From NCBI GenBank assembly GCA_002356215.1, contig AP017959.1, forward strand, positions 558,001 to 622,000: 64,000 bases of DNA, given 5' to 3'. The translations under genes and the position numbers were made by a program. Every line of letters begins with the position of its first letter. Position 1 is the stretch's first letter. Origin of the DNA: [Synechococcus] sp. NIES-970 (GTDB lineage: Bacteria > Cyanobacteriota > Cyanobacteriia > Cyanobacteriales > MRBY01). Below are positions 8,014-16,419 of this stretch, piece by piece. Below the pieces are notes generated by a model, which saw nothing but the letters and a program-made list of their open reading frames with translations, had not been told where the DNA came from and did no database searches.

Positions 8014-8892
8014 CTAGGCCTGATATTTGTCGTACAGCCGCGCCAATCTATCCCACACCTTCAAGGAGCGCAGGGGTTCAAAACAGACGGCGGTTTCGGC
8101 CTCGGGGTAATAAATTTCTGGATCGAGGAGAATTGCTTCTTCCAGACTGTTAAACGCTTCTTGGTAATCGCCCACCTGGGCAAAACAATAGGCCTGTGCG
8201 TACCAAGTTTCGGCATCCTCTGGCAGATCCACGAGGGCTTGCTCAAAGGATTCGATCGCCTCTGGATAATTTCTCAGACTTTCGAGAACGCGGCCCCGTT
8301 GGTACCAAGCCCAAAAATCACTGGGTTTCGCTTCGAGGGCACGGTCATAGCTGGTGAGGGCAGCCTCTGGCTTTCCCCAAGTGCGGAGGGCATCTCCCCG
8401 GCGGGACCAGCTCCAATAATCACCGGGACGTAAATCTAAGGCACGGTCATAGCAGGCGATCGCCCGGGCGTAATTTTCTAGGAGCCGCCAACATTCCCCC
8501 TGGCGATAGGTGGCCCAATAATCGTCGGGTTGGACAGCGAGGGCTTTTTCAAAACAGGAAATTGCCTGGGCATAGAGCTTTAACGCTTCCATGTATAAGC
8601 AACCCTGGTCATACCAAGACCAATAGTTTTGGGGTGACACCAAACAGGCCCGTTGGTAGGCGGCGATCGCCTCGTCAATATCTCCTAACTTTTCGGAAGC
8701 GAGGGCTAGGTGATACCAAGACCAATAATCACGGGGATGATATTCCAAAGCCTTTTCATAGCAGAGGCGGGCTTCGTTAATGTTTCCCTCTCGCCAGCGG
8801 AGTTGTCCCTGTTGGTACCAGCCTTGGTAGTTGTCGGGACGGCATTCGAGGGGACGATAGGTTGTGCAGGCCACGGTCGATAAATTTTCCAT
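8014..8892 (-). CDS. TPR-repeat protein with Trp-rich repeats
   Basis: A 292-residue all-helical protein built from about eight 34-residue tetratricopeptide repeats. Each starts with a variant of DYWSWYQ-G or DFWAWYQRG and continues with A-x-x-CY-x-KAL or AIACYDRAL. No catalytic domain, signal peptide or TM is seen, so it is probably a protein-binding scaffold in the cytosol. The unusual feature is the near identity of the repeat openings (aromatic D-[YF]-W-[SA]-W-[YS]), suggesting recent internal duplication or strong selection on the concave surface. It is the first gene of a run with rnhB and scpB. Partner unknown. Confidence 0.88.
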   Translation of the reverse strand: MENLSTVACTTYRPLECRPDNYQGWYQQGQLRWREGNINEARLCYEKALEYHPRDYWSWYHLALASEKLGDIDEAIAAYQRACLVSPQNYWSWYDQGCLYMEALKLYAQAISCFEKALAVQPDDYWATYRQGECWRLLENYARAIACYDRALDLRPGDYWSWSRRGDALRTWGKPEAALTSYDRALEAKPSDFWAWYQRGRVLESLRNYPEAIESFEQALVDLPEDAETWYAQAYCFAQVGDYQEAFNSLEEAILLDPEIYYPEAETAVCFEPLRSLKVWDRLARLYDKYQA

Positions 8893-9073
8893 CCCAAGAA
8901 AGATTGCGCGTTTTGCGTTATTGAGGTGCTACTTCTACGATAACGGATTGCTTAAGGTAATCTAAAGGGCTGTTTTGGTAGACTTTTGGCTATTTTTTCT
9001 AGCCAAGCTGGTCAAGCTAGGTTTGGGGACGAATTGCACACCCTCATGTTCTGTAACAAATTTTACGATTCTT

Positions 9074-10291
9074 ATGCTGCCTTCAGATTTGTTAATACAT
9101 CGTCGCCAGGGGGAAAGTCTAATTCCCAAATATTTGAAGCCCGATAAACAGGCGATCGCCTTGGCAGAATTGTTGATTGATTGTTTTCAACGTTGCCAGG
9201 GAGAGCCCCAAAAGGTTTTGCAGAGCGAACTCCAGGAAATCGAAGGTGAAAGCACAGATTTTAAGGTGCAACGGGGTTTGGCCCACCTCCTCAAAAATCA
9301 CTTCAGCACCTTTGAAATCATCAGTCCCCTAAAGCCCCAAATGTTGCGGGAAAAGGTCTTCGCCCAGGCTGCTGTCAATGTGCCAATTCCCGAGCAACGG
9401 TTAGAAGTTCTGGAGGCGATCGCCACGGAGCTGAGCACCGCCTTAGACCAGAACGTTACACCAGAAGCGATCGCCGCCGGTCTCTATGCCGATTTGCCCG
9501 AAAATCACATCCTCACCGAATTCACAGCCCCCACCCCAACCGCCCTCATCGATCGCTACAATCTCTCCCAAGTGCAGGGGATTTTTTACAAAGCCAGTCA
9601 CCTGATCATCCATGCCCATCGCAATGACCCAGGGGAATATAAGCTGCTATTTCGTTATCTAAAGCTCTTTCAACTGATGACCTACATCGAAGGAGATGCA
9701 GACACGGGCTTTACGATCACCATCGACGGCCCAAGCAGTTTGTTTAAAGCTAGTACTCGCTATGGCTTGGCGATCGCCAAAATGCTGCCGGCCCTGCTCC
9801 ACGTGAGCAGGTGGCAACTAGAGGCTCACCTGCAATACAAAGACACCTACAGCAACACCATCCGCCAGGGACAATTTTGCCTCGATGACAGTTGTAATCT
9901 CGTTAGCCACTATCCCCCCGGCAAGCCCTATGACAGTATGCTCGAAGAATCTTTTGTGAAAGGCTGGCAAAAGCTGAAAACTGACTGGCAGTTAGAGCGG
10001 GAGGTAGAGCTAATTCCTTTACCAGGGAGTGTGATGATTCCCGACTTTCGTCTCGTGCATCCCGATGGCCGAGAATATCTGTTGGAAATTGTCGGTTACT
10101 GGCGGCCGGAATATCTTCAGAAAAAATTTGCCCAGATTCGCCGCGCCGCACAGCCCAATTTCATTATTGCCATTTCAGAACGCCTCAATCTCCAAAAAGC
10201 TGGCGTGAAATTTGATGATTTACCGAATCCGATTATTTGGTTTAAAAACAAACTACTTGCAAAAGATATCTTGAAAGTGATTGAGAATTGA
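9074..10291 (+). CDS. DUF790 / Bax1-like nuclease-related protein
   Basis: A 405-residue protein starting at ATG 9074 (MLPSDLLIHRRQGESLIPKYL), the usual opening of the DUF790 family. A TTG 33 codons upstream is in frame but adds non-family residues. In archaea the family member Bax1 partners the XPB helicase and acts as a structure-specific nuclease. The C-terminal domain has a PD-(D/E)xK-like arrangement: MIPDFRLVHPDG, then YLLEIVGYW, then a Lys-containing helix. No XPB-type helicase is in this window. The frame stays open for 46 more codons after its TGA (see findings). Nuclease activity is inference. Confidence 0.85.
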   Translation: MLPSDLLIHRRQGESLIPKYLKPDKQAIALAELLIDCFQRCQGEPQKVLQSELQEIEGESTDFKVQRGLAHLLKNHFSTFEIISPLKPQMLREKVFAQAAVNVPIPEQRLEVLEAIATELSTALDQNVTPEAIAAGLYADLPENHILTEFTAPTPTALIDRYNLSQVQGIFYKASHLIIHAHRNDPGEYKLLFRYLKLFQLMTYIEGDADTGFTITIDGPSSLFKASTRYGLAIAKMLPALLHVSRWQLEAHLQYKDTYSNTIRQGQFCLDDSCNLVSHYPPGKPYDSMLEESFVKGWQKLKTDWQLEREVELIPLPGSVMIPDFRLVHPDGREYLLEIVGYWRPEYLQKKFAQIRRAAQPNFIIAISERLNLQKAGVKFDDLPNPIIWFKNKLLAKDILKVIEN

Positions 10292-10432
10292 ACACTGCCA
10301 TTTGAGGAAAAACATAACTTTCGTGATGCTTATCGTTCCAAAAGAGCAAGTAACCTGATGTTGATCATATTTCTTTTTAATCCAGAAGAAGAAAATGATT
10401 TACGATTAGCTCAAAATCTTCATTTGTTTTAG
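10292..10432 (+). other. In-frame open stretch after the DUF790 stop
   Basis: After TGA 10289-10291 the same frame runs 46 codons to TAG 10430-10432 (about TLPFEEKHNFRDAYRSKRA, then ASNLMLIIFLFNPEEEN and DLRLAQNLHLF). It may be a lost C-terminal extension, a remnant gene or chance. The next gene's ATG is four bases later. Confidence 0.3.
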
Positions 10433-10435
10433 ATC

Positions 10436-10780
10436 ATGGACAAAATCGTCGATACAATCGCTGCCTTGGGCGTCCCCGGTCTAATTTTGTTGGTGGCAAT
10501 GGCGATTTCTGGCTGGGCTGGGGCGGCGGCGATTACCAGTGCTTTGGCAATGTTGGGCGGCCCATTTGGGATGCTGGGAGGAATCGCCATGCTGGGTGTA
10601 CTCAGTCTAATCGCCAAAGGGATCGCCCAATACGGATTTGAAAGACTTTTTGAAAATGTCGTAATTGAATTAAGAAAACAAGGAAAAACCAAGTCAGATA
10701 TTGAAAGAGAAGTTTTGCGATATCCTATTTCGCGAGAATTAAAGCTCAAAATCAAAGAATACTTAAACAATTTAGCCTAG
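10436..10780 (+). CDS. Small Gly-rich hydrophobic protein with basic helical tail, unknown
   Basis: A 114-residue protein I do not recognise. Residues 10-62 are almost uninterrupted Gly/Ala/Leu/Ile with repeated GG or GxxG (SGWAGAAAI, MLGGPFGMLGGIAMLG), enough for two membrane passes. Residues 63-114 are amphipathic and charged (ELRKQGKTKSDIEREVL, then a SRELKLKIKEYL tail). Composition could suit a small membrane adaptor, a holin-like or a bacteriocin-like peptide; nothing decides. Its own frame is clean, with ATG at 10436 just after the end of the open stretch that trails the DUF790 gene. A shared terminator hairpin follows at 10874. Confidence 0.65.
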   Translation: MDKIVDTIAALGVPGLILLVAMAISGWAGAAAITSALAMLGGPFGMLGGIAMLGVLSLIAKGIAQYGFERLFENVVIELRKQGKTKSDIEREVLRYPISRELKLKIKEYLNNLA

Positions 10781-10866
10781 AACCAGACAATCAATCAAAG
10801 CAAGCCAATGTCATCGATGTCCAGCTTTAACTGAATTATATTTCTGGCTGAGACTGCATATTTGAG

Positions 10867-10907
10867 TAAAAGATGAGCCCCTAGGGATGTCTATTTCTAG
10901 GGGCTCA
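10867..10907 (-). terminator. Hairpin terminator between the small membrane gene and asnS
   Basis: Perfect 11-bp inverted repeat TGAGCCCCTAG / CTAGGGGCTCA (10874-10884 and 10897-10907) with a 12-base loop. On the minus strand it is followed by TCTTTTACTC, a modest U-tract, nine bases past the asnS stop at 10916. It may also slow plus-strand transcription, but there is no U-run on that side. Confidence 0.7.
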
Positions 10908-10915
10908 TCAGCACG

Positions 10916-12298
10916 TTAGAATTCAGCGTTTAGAGGGGTGCGGGGGAAAGGAATCACATCGCGGATATTGCCCATCCCCGTCATAAACTGCACCAACCGT
11001 TCAAAGCCGAGGCCAAAGCCAGCATGGGGCACAGTGCCGAAACGCCGGAGATCGAGATACCACCATAGATCATCGGCGATAATGCCCATCTCTTGGATGC
11101 GCCGTTCCAACACATCGAGCCGTTCTTCCCGCTGGGAACCGCCAATAATCTCACCAATTTTTGGGGCCAACACATCCATCGCCGCCACGGTTTGGTTGTC
11201 ATCGTTGAGGCGCATGTAGAAGGCTTTAATATCCTTCGGGTAGTTGGTGACAATCAGAGGCTTTTTAAACAACTCTTCTGCCAAATAGCGCTCGTGTTCT
11301 GACTGGAGATCGATGCCCCATGCCACCGGAAATTCAAAGGTTTTACTGCTTTTTTCTAACAGGGCGATCGCCTCGGTGTAGGTAATGCGGGCAAACTCAT
11401 TATCGATGATGTTTTGGGCGGTAGTGAGGACGGAGTTGTCGATGCGCTGGTTAAAAAACTCCATATCCTCTGGGCAAGTTTCCAAGACATATTTAAAGAT
11501 GTAACGCAAAAATTCTTCGGCTAAATCTTGGTCGCCGATAATGTCGCAGAAAGCCATCTCCGGCTCCACCATCCAAAATTCTGCCAGGTGGCGCGAGGTA
11601 TTAGAATTTTCTGCCCGGAAGGTGGGACCAAAGGTATAGACATTCTTAAAGGCCATGGCCATCACTTCCGCTTCGAGCTGACCACTGACCGTGAGATAAG
11701 CCGGCCGGCCAAAGAAGTCTTCGGCGTAATCAATCGCCCCCTCTTTTGTGCGTTTTGGGTTGGCCAGGTCGAAATTAGTGACCGCAAACATTTCCCCCGC
11801 CCCTTCGCAATCGCTGGCGGTAATAACCGGCGTGTGGGCCCAGATAAAGCCCCGTTCTTGGAAAAATTGATGGATGGCTGTGGCACAGGCATTACGGACC
11901 CGCATCACCGCGCCCATGGTGTTTGTCTTGCCTCGCAGGTGGCCGATGGTGCGTAAAAATTCAAAGCTGTGGCGTTTTTTCTGGAGGGGATAGGTTTCGG
12001 GATCGGCTTCTCCGTGCACAGTGACTGCCTGGGCCTGGAGTTCGATCCGTTGCCCTTTGCCAGGAGATTCCACCACTAACCCCGTCGCGGTGACGGATGC
12101 GCCCGTATTGAGCTTTTTGATTATGGTTTCGTAGTCGGCCAAGTTGCCATCGATAATCACCTGGAGGCCATTCATGGTGGAGCCATCGCTCAGTTCAATA
12201 AAAGAAAATCCCTTCAGCTCCCGTTTCGTTTTGACCCACCCCTCGGCGGTGATGGTGCTGTTGATGACGGCGGTGGTGAGGATTTCCTTAATGCGCAT
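10916..12298 (-). CDS. asnS: Asparaginyl-tRNA synthetase
   Basis: Charges tRNA-Asn. The 460-residue class IIb enzyme has an N-terminal OB-fold anticodon-binding domain (about 1-110). The catalytic domain carries motif 2 ([21 protein letters not shown]) and motif 3 ([16 protein letters not shown]). The N in FRAENS and the [12 protein letters not shown] stretch favour Asn over Asp specificity. Full length. It is a single gene with its own terminator at 10874. Confidence 0.97.
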   Translation of the reverse strand: MRIKEILTTAVINSTITAEGWVKTKRELKGFSFIELSDGSTMNGLQVIIDGNLADYETIIKKLNTGASVTATGLVVESPGKGQRIELQAQAVTVHGEADPETYPLQKKRHSFEFLRTIGHLRGKTNTMGAVMRVRNACATAIHQFFQERGFIWAHTPVITASDCEGAGEMFAVTNFDLANPKRTKEGAIDYAEDFFGRPAYLTVSGQLEAEVMAMAFKNVYTFGPTFRAENSNTSRHLAEFWMVEPEMAFCDIIGDQDLAEEFLRYIFKYVLETCPEDMEFFNQRIDNSVLTTAQNIIDNEFARITYTEAIALLEKSSKTFEFPVAWGIDLQSEHERYLAEELFKKPLIVTNYPKDIKAFYMRLNDDNQTVAAMDVLAPKIGEIIGGSQREERLDVLERRIQEMGIIADDLWWYLDLRRFGTVPHAGFGLGFERLVQFMTGMGNIRDVIPFPRTPLNAEF

Positions 12299-12369
12299 GG
12301 TTGTTGGCTTGATCTGGGGTTTGGAAAATGGAAAATGAATCGCCCTCTATCTTATCGATTTTGGGAACC

Positions 12370-12774
12370 TCAGGGCAGAAATGGGGAAGGCTTGGTTAAA
12401 TCCGGAGTGCGGCAGGTGCGTTGGCCAAACCAGCGGTAACGGTTTGTCGCCACCAGTCGGTAGAGCCAATCCCGAAAATTTTGCGGTAAAGGCCGGGCCA
12501 AGGTGAACAGTTGCCAGGGGCCACCAAGCCTTTGGCAAATGGCTAAACAAGCATCGGAGCCGTAGGAAATATTCGCGCCATCAAAATAGGCGATCGCCCA
12601 ATCTTCGCGCCTTTTGGGGAGAGGTGGTAGATATTGTCGGGCGGTTTCTCCCTGGAGGGGGGCAAGATGAAAGATTTGCGCTGTGTCAATCTTGAGCATC
12701 AAGTCCACAAAGCCATTGCAGAGATTACACTCGCCATCAAAAAAAATAATCGGTTTGTCAATTTCAATAGACAT
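12370..12774 (-). CDS. DCC-family thiol-disulfide oxidoreductase-like protein (DUF393)
   Basis: A 134-residue protein with the DCC signature near the N-terminus: IIFFDGECNLCNGFVD, a D-G-x-C-x-L-C motif, followed by a helical region with LAICQRLGG and a DWLYRLVATNRYRWFG tail. Family members are small thioredoxin-like proteins proposed to handle disulfides; no substrate is known. I chose ATG 12774, which puts the motif at the usual distance from the start; ATG 12807 adds eleven residues and is also possible. It is divergent from the FMN-binding protein gene at 12830. Confidence 0.85.
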   Translation of the reverse strand: MSIEIDKPIIFFDGECNLCNGFVDLMLKIDTAQIFHLAPLQGETARQYLPPLPKRREDWAIAYFDGANISYGSDACLAICQRLGGPWQLFTLARPLPQNFRDWLYRLVATNRYRWFGQRTCRTPDLTKPSPFLP

Positions 12775-12829
12775 AATGGGTTGTGTTTGGGGCGATCGCT
12801 GCGCCATCAATTTTCCTTAAAATGGCTCC

Positions 12830-13408
12830 ATGGCAAATTCTAGCGAAGGTACAATTTCAATGCGTTCTTCCCAGATGCCCACTGCCGAAAACGGTTGGGT
12901 CAATACCATTAAAGCCACTGATCCTGAGGCGATCGCCCTTGTCCAAGATTTATTAGAAAGTCAAATTTATTGCCACCTCAGCACCTGTTCCCCAGATGGC
13001 TTTCCCTGGAGTAGTCCTTTGCTATTTGTTTGGGATCAAGATTTAAACCTCTACTGGTCATCGGCGATCGCTGCCCACCATTCCCAAAATTTATCTCAGA
13101 ATCAGGGGCGAGCCATGGTGACGGTATATGATGCCGAACGCATTAAGGCCACTTTTTTCGCCGGAAATGCCACAGAACTGACCGAATTAGAACCCCTAAG
13201 GCAAGTTTTAAGACAATTTGACGAACGCGCTCAACGACCCACACCCCGTCAAGCAGAAGATTATTGCGGCACTTCGCCCCGTAGAATGTACCAATTCACC
13301 GTGCAACAAGCCTGGGTCAGTGGCGATCGCCTTTTGTCAGGGGGGCAACTCATCGATACAAAAATCCATCTGGATTTAGCCACCCTCAAGGCTTATTTTT
13401 CGCCGTAA
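12830..13408 (+). CDS. Pyridoxamine 5'-phosphate oxidase-like FMN-binding protein
   Basis: A 192-residue split-barrel flavoprotein of the PNPOx-like superfamily. The core is CHLSTCSPDGFPWSSPLLFVWDQD, followed by LYWSSAIAAHHSQNL and a strand with VTVYDAERIK. The FMN-phosphate-binding pattern is loosely visible, but the family has many functions (heme oxygenase-like, F420- or FMN-dependent reductases), so the substrate is unknown. The first 11-20 residues (MANSSEGTISMRSSQ) look like a loose leader, and MRSSQ may be the real start. Its last 16 bases overlap the 3' end of the opposing yjbQ-type gene. Confidence 0.8.
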   Translation: MANSSEGTISMRSSQMPTAENGWVNTIKATDPEAIALVQDLLESQIYCHLSTCSPDGFPWSSPLLFVWDQDLNLYWSSAIAAHHSQNLSQNQGRAMVTVYDAERIKATFFAGNATELTELEPLRQVLRQFDERAQRPTPRQAEDYCGTSPRRMYQFTVQQAWVSGDRLLSGGQLIDTKIHLDLATLKAYFSP

Positions 13409-13857
13409 ATATGCACCACAATTTCCCGAGTATGGCGACAACTGCGGTGTTCCCAGAGATAAATGCCTTGCCAGGTGCCCAACACCAGATGACCGTTGGC
13501 GATCGGAATTTGTTCAGTGGTTTTCGTGAGTACCGAACGGATATGGGCCGGCATATCGTCGGCCCCCTCAGCGCTATGGATATAGGCATGGCCATCTTCC
13601 GGCACTAATTTTGCCATAAAGTTTTCTAGGTCCAGCAACACATCGGGGTCAGCATTTTCTTGAATAATCAACGAGGCAGAGGTATGGCGTACAAAAACGA
13701 CGCAAAGGCCCGTTTTAATGCCCGATTCCGCGACGTAGGACTCGATTTTGGCCGTAATTTTGTGGAAGGATTTTCCTTGGGTTTGAATTTGGAGAGCTTG
13801 TTGGTATTGGTGCAGCATCGGTAAAGTATGGGTCAAAATGGCAAGGACTCGCTCCAT
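13393..13857 (-). CDS. YjbQ family protein (UPF0047)
   Basis: A 154-residue member of the UPF0047/YjbQ family. Conserved parts: YQQALQIQTQGKSFHKIT, GLCVVFVRHTSASLIIQENADPDV, a GHAYIHSAEGADDMPAH stretch, and HLVLGTWQGIYLWEHR. The His residues in RHTSAS, HAYIHS and the EHR end are the conserved metal/active-site set. Some members can make thiamine phosphate as a side activity; the true role is unknown. ATG 13857 is my choice; ATG 13818 (MLHQYQQ) gives 141 residues, nearer the usual length, and is equally plausible. It is divergent from the gamma-carbonic-anhydrase gene, 34 bases away. Confidence 0.88.
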   Translation of the reverse strand: MERVLAILTHTLPMLHQYQQALQIQTQGKSFHKITAKIESYVAESGIKTGLCVVFVRHTSASLIIQENADPDVLLDLENFMAKLVPEDGHAYIHSAEGADDMPAHIRSVLTKTTEQIPIANGHLVLGTWQGIYLWEHRSCRHTREIVVHIYGEK

Positions 13858-13891
13858 CCTAAAATGAAAGAAAACCGAGCCCAAATTGATT

Positions 13892-14404
13892 ATGTCTGAT
13901 TGGTCAAATATTTCCCTCGCGATCCCCGATTTTAGTGCTGCTGCTTTTGTTGCGCCCAATGCAACGGTGCTGGGTGCTGTGAGTCTTGCGGAGGGATCTA
14001 GTGTTTGGTATGGGGCTGTGGTGCGCGGTGATCTCGAAGGGATTCATGTCGGCCCCTTTAGTAATGTGCAAGATGGGGCGGTGCTCCACGGCGATCCGGG
14101 CAAACTCACAGTGGTTGAAGACTATGTCACCATTGGTCACAAGGCAGTGGTTCACAGCGCCCACATTGAAACAGGCTGCTTGATCGGTATTGGTGCGATT
14201 ATTTTGGATGGTGTGCGGGTCGGTGCCGGTAGCATTATCGGCGCGGGCTGTGTCGTCACAAAAGATGTGCCAAGGCGATCGCTCATGGTGGGAATTCCGG
14301 CGAAACGATTAAAAGAAGTAACCGATGACCAAGCCGCCGGGCTAATCAACCATGCCAAGGCTTATCATCAGTTGGCATTAAAACATTCGACACTTTCCCC
14401 TTGA
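13892..14404 (+). CDS. Gamma-carbonic-anhydrase-like hexapeptide-repeat protein
   Basis: A 170-residue left-handed beta-helix protein of the gamma-CA/YrdA/PaaY group. Zinc-ligand histidines are visible in AVLHGDPG and in TIGHKAVVHSA (H-x4-H), and hexapeptide repeats run through GCLIGIGAIILDGVRVGAGSIIGAG. It lacks the Rubisco-like repeats of CcmM, so it is not the carboxysome scaffold. It may be a carbonic anhydrase or an acyltransferase-like relative; activity cannot be read. Start is ATG 13892. Its final 37 bases overlap the 3' end of zur, so this zinc-binding protein converges on the zinc-uptake operon. Confidence 0.88.
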   Translation: MSDWSNISLAIPDFSAAAFVAPNATVLGAVSLAEGSSVWYGAVVRGDLEGIHVGPFSNVQDGAVLHGDPGKLTVVEDYVTIGHKAVVHSAHIETGCLIGIGAIILDGVRVGAGSIIGAGCVVTKDVPRRSLMVGIPAKRLKEVTDDQAAGLINHAKAYHQLALKHSTLSP

Positions 14405-14790
14405 GCTTGACAGTCAGCACAGAGGCCAAAAAATTCGAGGGTATGGTAGTAGACCTTGAATTTTTGGGTCTGGCACCAATCGGTAATTTTTTGTCCGATG
14501 GGACAGCTATCGAGGGGATAAGATTGGCCACAATTGACGCAATTTAAATGGTGGTGGTGGTGTTCAGGGGCGTCAATTTTGCTATAAAAAGATTCTCCCT
14601 CTGGGGTGACGCGCTCTTGAATTTTTCCTTCCACTTTGAAGAGTTTGAGGGCACGGTAAACCGTGGCCAAGCCAATGGTAATACCGGCCTGTTTCATTTC
14701 TAAATGCAGACTCTGGGCACTGATTTCTCCCTCTTTGGTTTGTATCAGTTGGAGGATCTGCTGCTGGTTTTTGGTCAGTTTTTTAGACAT
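14368..14790 (-). CDS. zur: Zinc uptake regulator (Fur family)
   Basis: A 140-residue Fur-family repressor. Winged-helix DNA-binding domain about 1-80 (TKNQQQILQLIQT, then GLATVYRALKLF). Then the metal and dimer domain with HHHHHLNCVNCGQSY and FGLCADCQAQG, the two CxxC pairs of the structural zinc site. Assigned Zur rather than Fur or PerR because it is the last gene of the znuACB operon. ATG 14790 overlaps the znuB stop as TAATG; an earlier in-frame start would lie inside znuB. It would repress the operon when zinc is plentiful, giving autoregulation. Confidence 0.93.
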   Translation of the reverse strand: MSKKLTKNQQQILQLIQTKEGEISAQSLHLEMKQAGITIGLATVYRALKLFKVEGKIQERVTPEGESFYSKIDAPEHHHHHLNCVNCGQSYPLDSCPIGQKITDWCQTQKFKVYYHTLEFFGLCADCQAQGESVECFNAN

Positions 14791-15617
14791 TAGGCTCCGG
14801 TTTGAATGGTGCGGCGATCGCAATAGAATTTGCAACTGAGGCTCATGAGGTAGGCAACTCCCGAAACGAGAATAATCGTTGCCCCTGAGGTGAGGTCAAA
14901 TTTGTAAGACAACCATAGTCCTAGGGTGGTGAAGATCATCCCTAAAATGCTGGCAAACAGCATCATCCCTGTAATTTTTTTTTGCCACTGGCCGGCGATC
15001 GCCGCCGGGACAGTCAACAGAGCGATTACCATAATGAGCCCAACAATCTGCATCACCATCACTACCGTCAGGGCCACTAGGCCCACTAAAACAAGATATA
15101 AACTCCGCACTGGCAGATTACGGGTAGTGGCAAAAATAGGGTCAAAGGAAATTGCTAGCCATTCTTTATAAAGTAGGGTGACCAGGGCAATGATCAAACA
15201 GTCAATGCCAAGCATCACCCAAAGGTCGGGCCTGGGAACTGCCAAAATGCTGCCGAACAAATAGCTCTCTAAGCCAGCTTTGTACCCCTGGGTCAAGTCA
15301 ATGAGAATAATCCCGATCGCCATGCCGATCGCCCACATCACACCGATGAGAGTATCGCCCCGTTGTTTGGTTTGTTGTTCGACCCAGCCCATCCCCAGGG
15401 CGGAGATGAGGCCAAAGGCGATCGCCCCCCAGATCGGATTAAACCGAAAGAAATACCCAAGGCCAATCCCCCCATAGGCGGCGTGGGCGATGCCACCACT
15501 AATAAAAACAATGCGATTAACCACGACAAAGGTACCAATGATGCCGCAGGCAATACTGACGAGTACCCCCGCAATGAGGGCGTTTTGCATAAAGTCAAAC
15601 TGGAGAGCATCAAGCAT
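14790..15617 (-). CDS. znuB: Zinc ABC transporter permease
   Basis: A 275-residue ABC-3 family permease with about eight TM segments, e.g. ALIAGVLVSIACGIIGTFVVVNR at the start. The family's ISGGIAHAAYGGIG loop is near residue 40. It is the membrane channel that takes zinc from ZnuA, powered by ZnuC. ATG 15617 is chosen; GTG 15623 is two codons earlier. It overlaps the znuC 3' end by about eight bases and ends in TAATG with zur. Confidence 0.94.
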   Translation of the reverse strand: MLDALQFDFMQNALIAGVLVSIACGIIGTFVVVNRIVFISGGIAHAAYGGIGLGYFFRFNPIWGAIAFGLISALGMGWVEQQTKQRGDTLIGVMWAIGMAIGIILIDLTQGYKAGLESYLFGSILAVPRPDLWVMLGIDCLIIALVTLLYKEWLAISFDPIFATTRNLPVRSLYLVLVGLVALTVVMVMQIVGLIMVIALLTVPAAIAGQWQKKITGMMLFASILGMIFTTLGLWLSYKFDLTSGATIILVSGVAYLMSLSCKFYCDRRTIQTGA

Positions 15618-16413
15618 GGTCACAGGGGGAAGAATGATTGTGGACTGGTGCTAAAGTGGTTTCACCATGGTCAGGAAACACCCGGTGGGGAATGCCATGG
15701 GCGATCAAATCAACGGGACATTGGTAGGTTTCTTCGATCATCCTCGGGGTGATCAGGCGATCGTAATGATAATGCAAGCGGCGATTGAGGCAGCCCACGG
15801 TTTTCACATAGGTAGAAATAGCACCCAAATCATGGGAAATCATCACAATGGTAATTTCTTGATTGAGCTCCTGGAGGAGTTCGTAGATGCTGTTTTGGAT
15901 ATGGGAATCGACGTTGGCAGTGGGTTCATCTAGAAGCAATATTTTGGGTTCCGACGCCAGAGCCCGGGCCACATAAATCCGTTGTCTTTCTCCCCCAGAC
16001 AGTTCTCCAATGGGGCGATCGCCTTTATGGGCCATCCCCACCTGTTCGAGGCAGCGTTGGACAATTTCTCGGTCTTTGTGGTTATAGCGTTGAAATAATT
16101 TCCGTTTCCCGAGACGTCCCATACTAACCACATCCCTCGCTTGGATCGGAAAATCCCGGTCAAGCTCTAGCAATTGGGGCACATAGCCGATATAACGGCG
16201 TCCCTGGGTCACAGGCCGGTCTAAAATTTTGACCGTGCCCCGTTGGGGTTGCACGAGGCCCAGCAGTACCTTCAAGAGGGTCGTTTTCCCGCCACCATTG
16301 GGGCCAATCAAACCCACAAAGTCTAGGGCTTGGACGGTGAGATTAATGTCTTCAAGCACCGGAGTCTGGGGGTAACCGGCCCAGACTTGTTCAAGGGAAA
16401 TAATGGTTTCCAT
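15610..16413 (-). CDS. znuC: Zinc ABC transporter ATP-binding protein
   Basis: A 267-residue ABC ATPase: Walker A GPNGGGKTT (about residue 37), Q-loop YVPQLLELDRDF, signature LSGGERQRI, Walker B ILLLDEPTANVD, and switch His in MISHDLG. It drives zinc import with ZnuB. The last 20 residues are His-rich (HGETTLAPVHNHSSPCDH), a feature of metal-ABC ATPases and possibly a regulatory metal site. It lies six bases after the znuA stop and overlaps znuB. Confidence 0.95.
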   Translation of the reverse strand: METIISLEQVWAGYPQTPVLEDINLTVQALDFVGLIGPNGGGKTTLLKVLLGLVQPQRGTVKILDRPVTQGRRYIGYVPQLLELDRDFPIQARDVVSMGRLGKRKLFQRYNHKDREIVQRCLEQVGMAHKGDRPIGELSGGERQRIYVARALASEPKILLLDEPTANVDSHIQNSIYELLQELNQEITIVMISHDLGAISTYVKTVGCLNRRLHYHYDRLITPRMIEETYQCPVDLIAHGIPHRVFPDHGETTLAPVHNHSSPCDHA

Positions 16414-16419
16414 AGGGTG

